From contig PLDZ01000008.1 in NCBI GenBank assembly GCA_003136295.1, positions 5,399-10,964 of the forward strand: a DNA stretch of 5,566 nt, written 5' to 3'. The notes under the pieces are model-generated. The model had not been told where the DNA came from. It did not search any database and worked only from the letters and a program-made list of their open reading frames with translations. The stretch is from Candidatus Dormiibacterota bacterium (GTDB lineage Bacteria > Chloroflexota > Dormibacteria > Aeolococcales > Aeolococcaceae). Positions 4,355-5,566 of the stretch are shown here, piece by piece (position 1 is the first letter of the stretch; the number at the start of each line of letters is the position of its first letter). The position numbers were made by a program, and so were the translations under genes.

Positions 4355-5119
4355 TTGACGCACCAGCCCTCGACCCGAATTCAGATCTGCGGGCGGCTCG
4401 CGGTGGAGATCGCCGGTCAAACGGTCACGGAGTTGATTCCCAAGCGCCAGGGCCGACTGCTCTTCACCTTTCTGGTGCTCAACCGCCACCACGACTCGAG
4501 CAGGGAGGAACTCGTCGACGCGCTCTGGGCGGACGACGTACCCCCGGACGCCGACGGCGCCCTGAGCAGCGTTCTCTCGAGGCTACGCCGCGCCGTGGGC
4601 CTCGATCGGGTGCAGGGGCGGGGCGAGATCAGGCTGCTCCTCCCGGCCGATGCCTGGATCGACTTCGAGGCGGCAGACGAGGCCATTCACCGATCAGAAT
4701 CTGCGATCGCTCAGGGGCGGTGGGCGCGCGCGTGGGGCCCGTCCCTGGTCGCGCTCTTCACCGCTCGCCGGGGACTCCTGCGCGGCGAGGATCTTCCGTG
4801 GATCGAGCCGCACCGGCGCCGCTTGGACGGCATTCACGCCTCGGCACTGGAGTGCTACACCGCCAGCGCGCTTGGGCTGGCGGGCGGCGAACTCCATGTC
4901 GGCGAGCGCACCGCGCGAGAGCTGATCGAACACGCGCCGTATCGCGAGTCGGGCTATCGCCTGCTCATGGAAATCCTCGCTGCGCGAGGCAATTTCGCGG
5001 AAGCGCTCCGTGTCTACGAGGAGCTGCGCACGCTTCTTCGCGAGGAGCTCGGCGCGACGCCGAGTCCACCCGTCCAGGCGCTCCACGTTCAGTTGCTCAA
5101 GCAGGCTGATGGAGTCTGA
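4355..5119 (+). CDS. SARP/AfsR-like transcriptional regulator (winged helix plus BTAD)
   Basis: From the proposed TTG start this is a 254-residue cytoplasmic DNA-binding activator, the typical size of a stand-alone SARP. An OmpR-like winged helix (about 8-98) contains RQGRLLFTFLVLNR, the ELVDALWAD segment and the recognition helix ALSSVLSRLRRAVG. The bacterial transcriptional activator domain (about 103-247), an all-helical TPR-like repeat, has DLPWIEPHRRRLDGIH, APYRESGYRLLMEILAARGN and the signature end EELRTLLREELGATPSPPVQALH. No ATPase or TPR extension follows. The start is uncertain. The frame opens at ATG 4181, but those 58 codons run antisense across the DUF1059 gene and are not domain-like, while TTG 4355 sits 8 codons before the first strand. 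No Shine-Dalgarno is visible at TTG 4355. SARPs bind direct repeats overlapping -35 regions; the divergent DUF1059 promoter is a candidate target. The gene ends 9 bp from the convergent nitrilase stop. Confidence 0.85.
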   Translation: MTHQPSTRIQICGRLAVEIAGQTVTELIPKRQGRLLFTFLVLNRHHDSSREELVDALWADDVPPDADGALSSVLSRLRRAVGLDRVQGRGEIRLLLPADAWIDFEAADEAIHRSESAIAQGRWARAWGPSLVALFTARRGLLRGEDLPWIEPHRRRLDGIHASALECYTASALGLAGGELHVGERTARELIEHAPYRESGYRLLMEILAARGNFAEALRVYEELRTLLREELGATPSPPVQALHVQLLKQADGV

Positions 5120-5128
5120 CCCAGGTCG

Positions 5129-5566
5129 CTAGCGGTACGTCACCGGGTCGCGAACGCCGCGGTCGACTGCGAGTTGAAAGACGTCGGGGCGGCTGTAGTG
5201 GCCGGTCACGTCGAGCGTCCGCCGGGCGGCCGCCGCGCGCGCCGGCTCGATGTCCGCCAGAAGCAGCCCGAGCTCCTCGTGCAATGGCCCTGCAACGATG
5301 CTTCCGCCCGGAGCGACCACCACCGAGTCGCCGGGGTTGATCCACTCGTCGGGGTCGGGAAAGAGCTGCTCGCGCCCTGGAAATGACACTGGCACATCCG
5401 CCGCGCGCAGCGCGCATCCGGACCCGAGCACCCAGCACCGACCTTCGGCCGCAATATGCCGCATGGTGGCGATCCACGTGTCGCCCTCGTCCCACGTCGA
5501 TGCGACATACACTTCGACCCCCTCCGCGTAGAGGGCGTAGCGCGCGAGCGGCATGTAGTTCTCCCA
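5129..5566 (-). CDS. Nitrilase-superfamily carbon-nitrogen hydrolase, N-terminus cut off by the window edge
   Basis: Only the C-terminal 145 residues are inside the window; the frame is open through the right edge. The first visible residues are WENYMPLARYALYA, which in nitrilases directly follow the catalytic cysteine (CWENYMPL). The nucleophile is therefore predicted one codon outside the window, and the catalytic Glu and Lys are further out. Other family marks are YVASTWDEGDTWIATMRHIAAEGRCWVLG, FPDPDEWINPGDSVVVAPGG, AGPLHEE and the C-terminal GHYSRPDVFQL. These fit the aliphatic/aryl nitrilase and cyanide-hydrolase branch (branch 1), which turn R-CN into carboxylic acid plus ammonia, often as large spiral oligomers. 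The last ~10 residues after VFQLAVDRG are short, so there is no long C-terminal tail. The gene is convergent with the SARP-like regulator, with 9 bp between stops and no room for a terminator there. The family is certain; the substrate is not. Confidence 0.92.
   Translation of the reverse strand, partial: WENYMPLARYALYAEGVEVYVASTWDEGDTWIATMRHIAAEGRCWVLGSGCALRAADVPVSFPGREQLFPDPDEWINPGDSVVVAPGGSIVAGPLHEELGLLLADIEPARAAAARRTLDVTGHYSRPDVFQLAVDRGVRDPVTYR

Noticed and set aside
4280..4492. 71-codon N-terminal extension of the DUF1059 frame
   Set aside because: It runs antisense to the SARP-like winged-helix domain; DUF1059 proteins are naturally short and GGAGG precedes ATG 4279.
5120..5128. Bidirectional terminator between the regulator and the nitrilase
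   Set aside because: Only 9 bp separate the two stop codons and no stem-loop with a T-tract is seen around them.

Overview
The window is high-G+C bacterial chromosome (about two-thirds G+C by eye). Genes are tightly packed, mostly on the minus strand, and several have strong AAGGAG-type ribosome sites. A stand-alone SARP/BTAD regulator, a DUF1059 zinc-type mini-protein and an actinobacterial-looking cupin suggest an actinobacterium, possibly of the Thermoleophilia (inference from family resemblance only). No mobile element, CRISPR array, tRNA or rRNA is visible, and no gene-free stretch exceeds 300 bases.

Left part (1-2553, minus strand): a signalling operon. Read in transcription order it holds a probable direct-repeat operator and promoter (2508-2553), a 92-residue two-helix membrane protein with a Gly/His-rich tail (2203-2481), a strong hairpin (2171-2194), an OmpR/PhoB-type response regulator (1457-2146), a HAMP histidine kinase without an extracytoplasmic sensor domain (339-1460), and the start of a SAM-dependent methyltransferase that runs off the left edge (1-339). 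Regulator and kinase overlap by 4 nt (ATGA); kinase and methyltransferase overlap by 1 nt (TGATG). The last three genes are therefore almost certainly translationally coupled. The 8-bp direct repeat at 11-bp pitch, just upstream of the first gene, looks like an OmpR/PhoP-type site and suggests autoregulation.

Middle (2612-4279, minus strand): a DUF1059 protein (4121-4279), a two-domain rhodanese/mercaptopyruvate-type sulfurtransferase (3119-4000) and a small cupin (2668-3045). A clear intrinsic terminator at 2612-2639 closes the cupin gene and separates this group from the signalling operon. The sulfurtransferase keeps the CGTGV active loop but seems to lack the usual substrate-binding arginines.

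Right part (4355-5566): a SARP-like regulator on the plus strand, divergent from DUF1059, ends 9 bp from the stop of a convergent minus-strand nitrilase. The nitrilase is cut off by the right edge exactly at the residue after its catalytic cysteine. A nitrilase and a sulfurtransferase close together could hint at nitrile/cyanide/sulfur metabolism, but that is speculative. The most interesting unit is the small membrane protein - response regulator - sensor-less kinase - methyltransferase module with its apparent operator.
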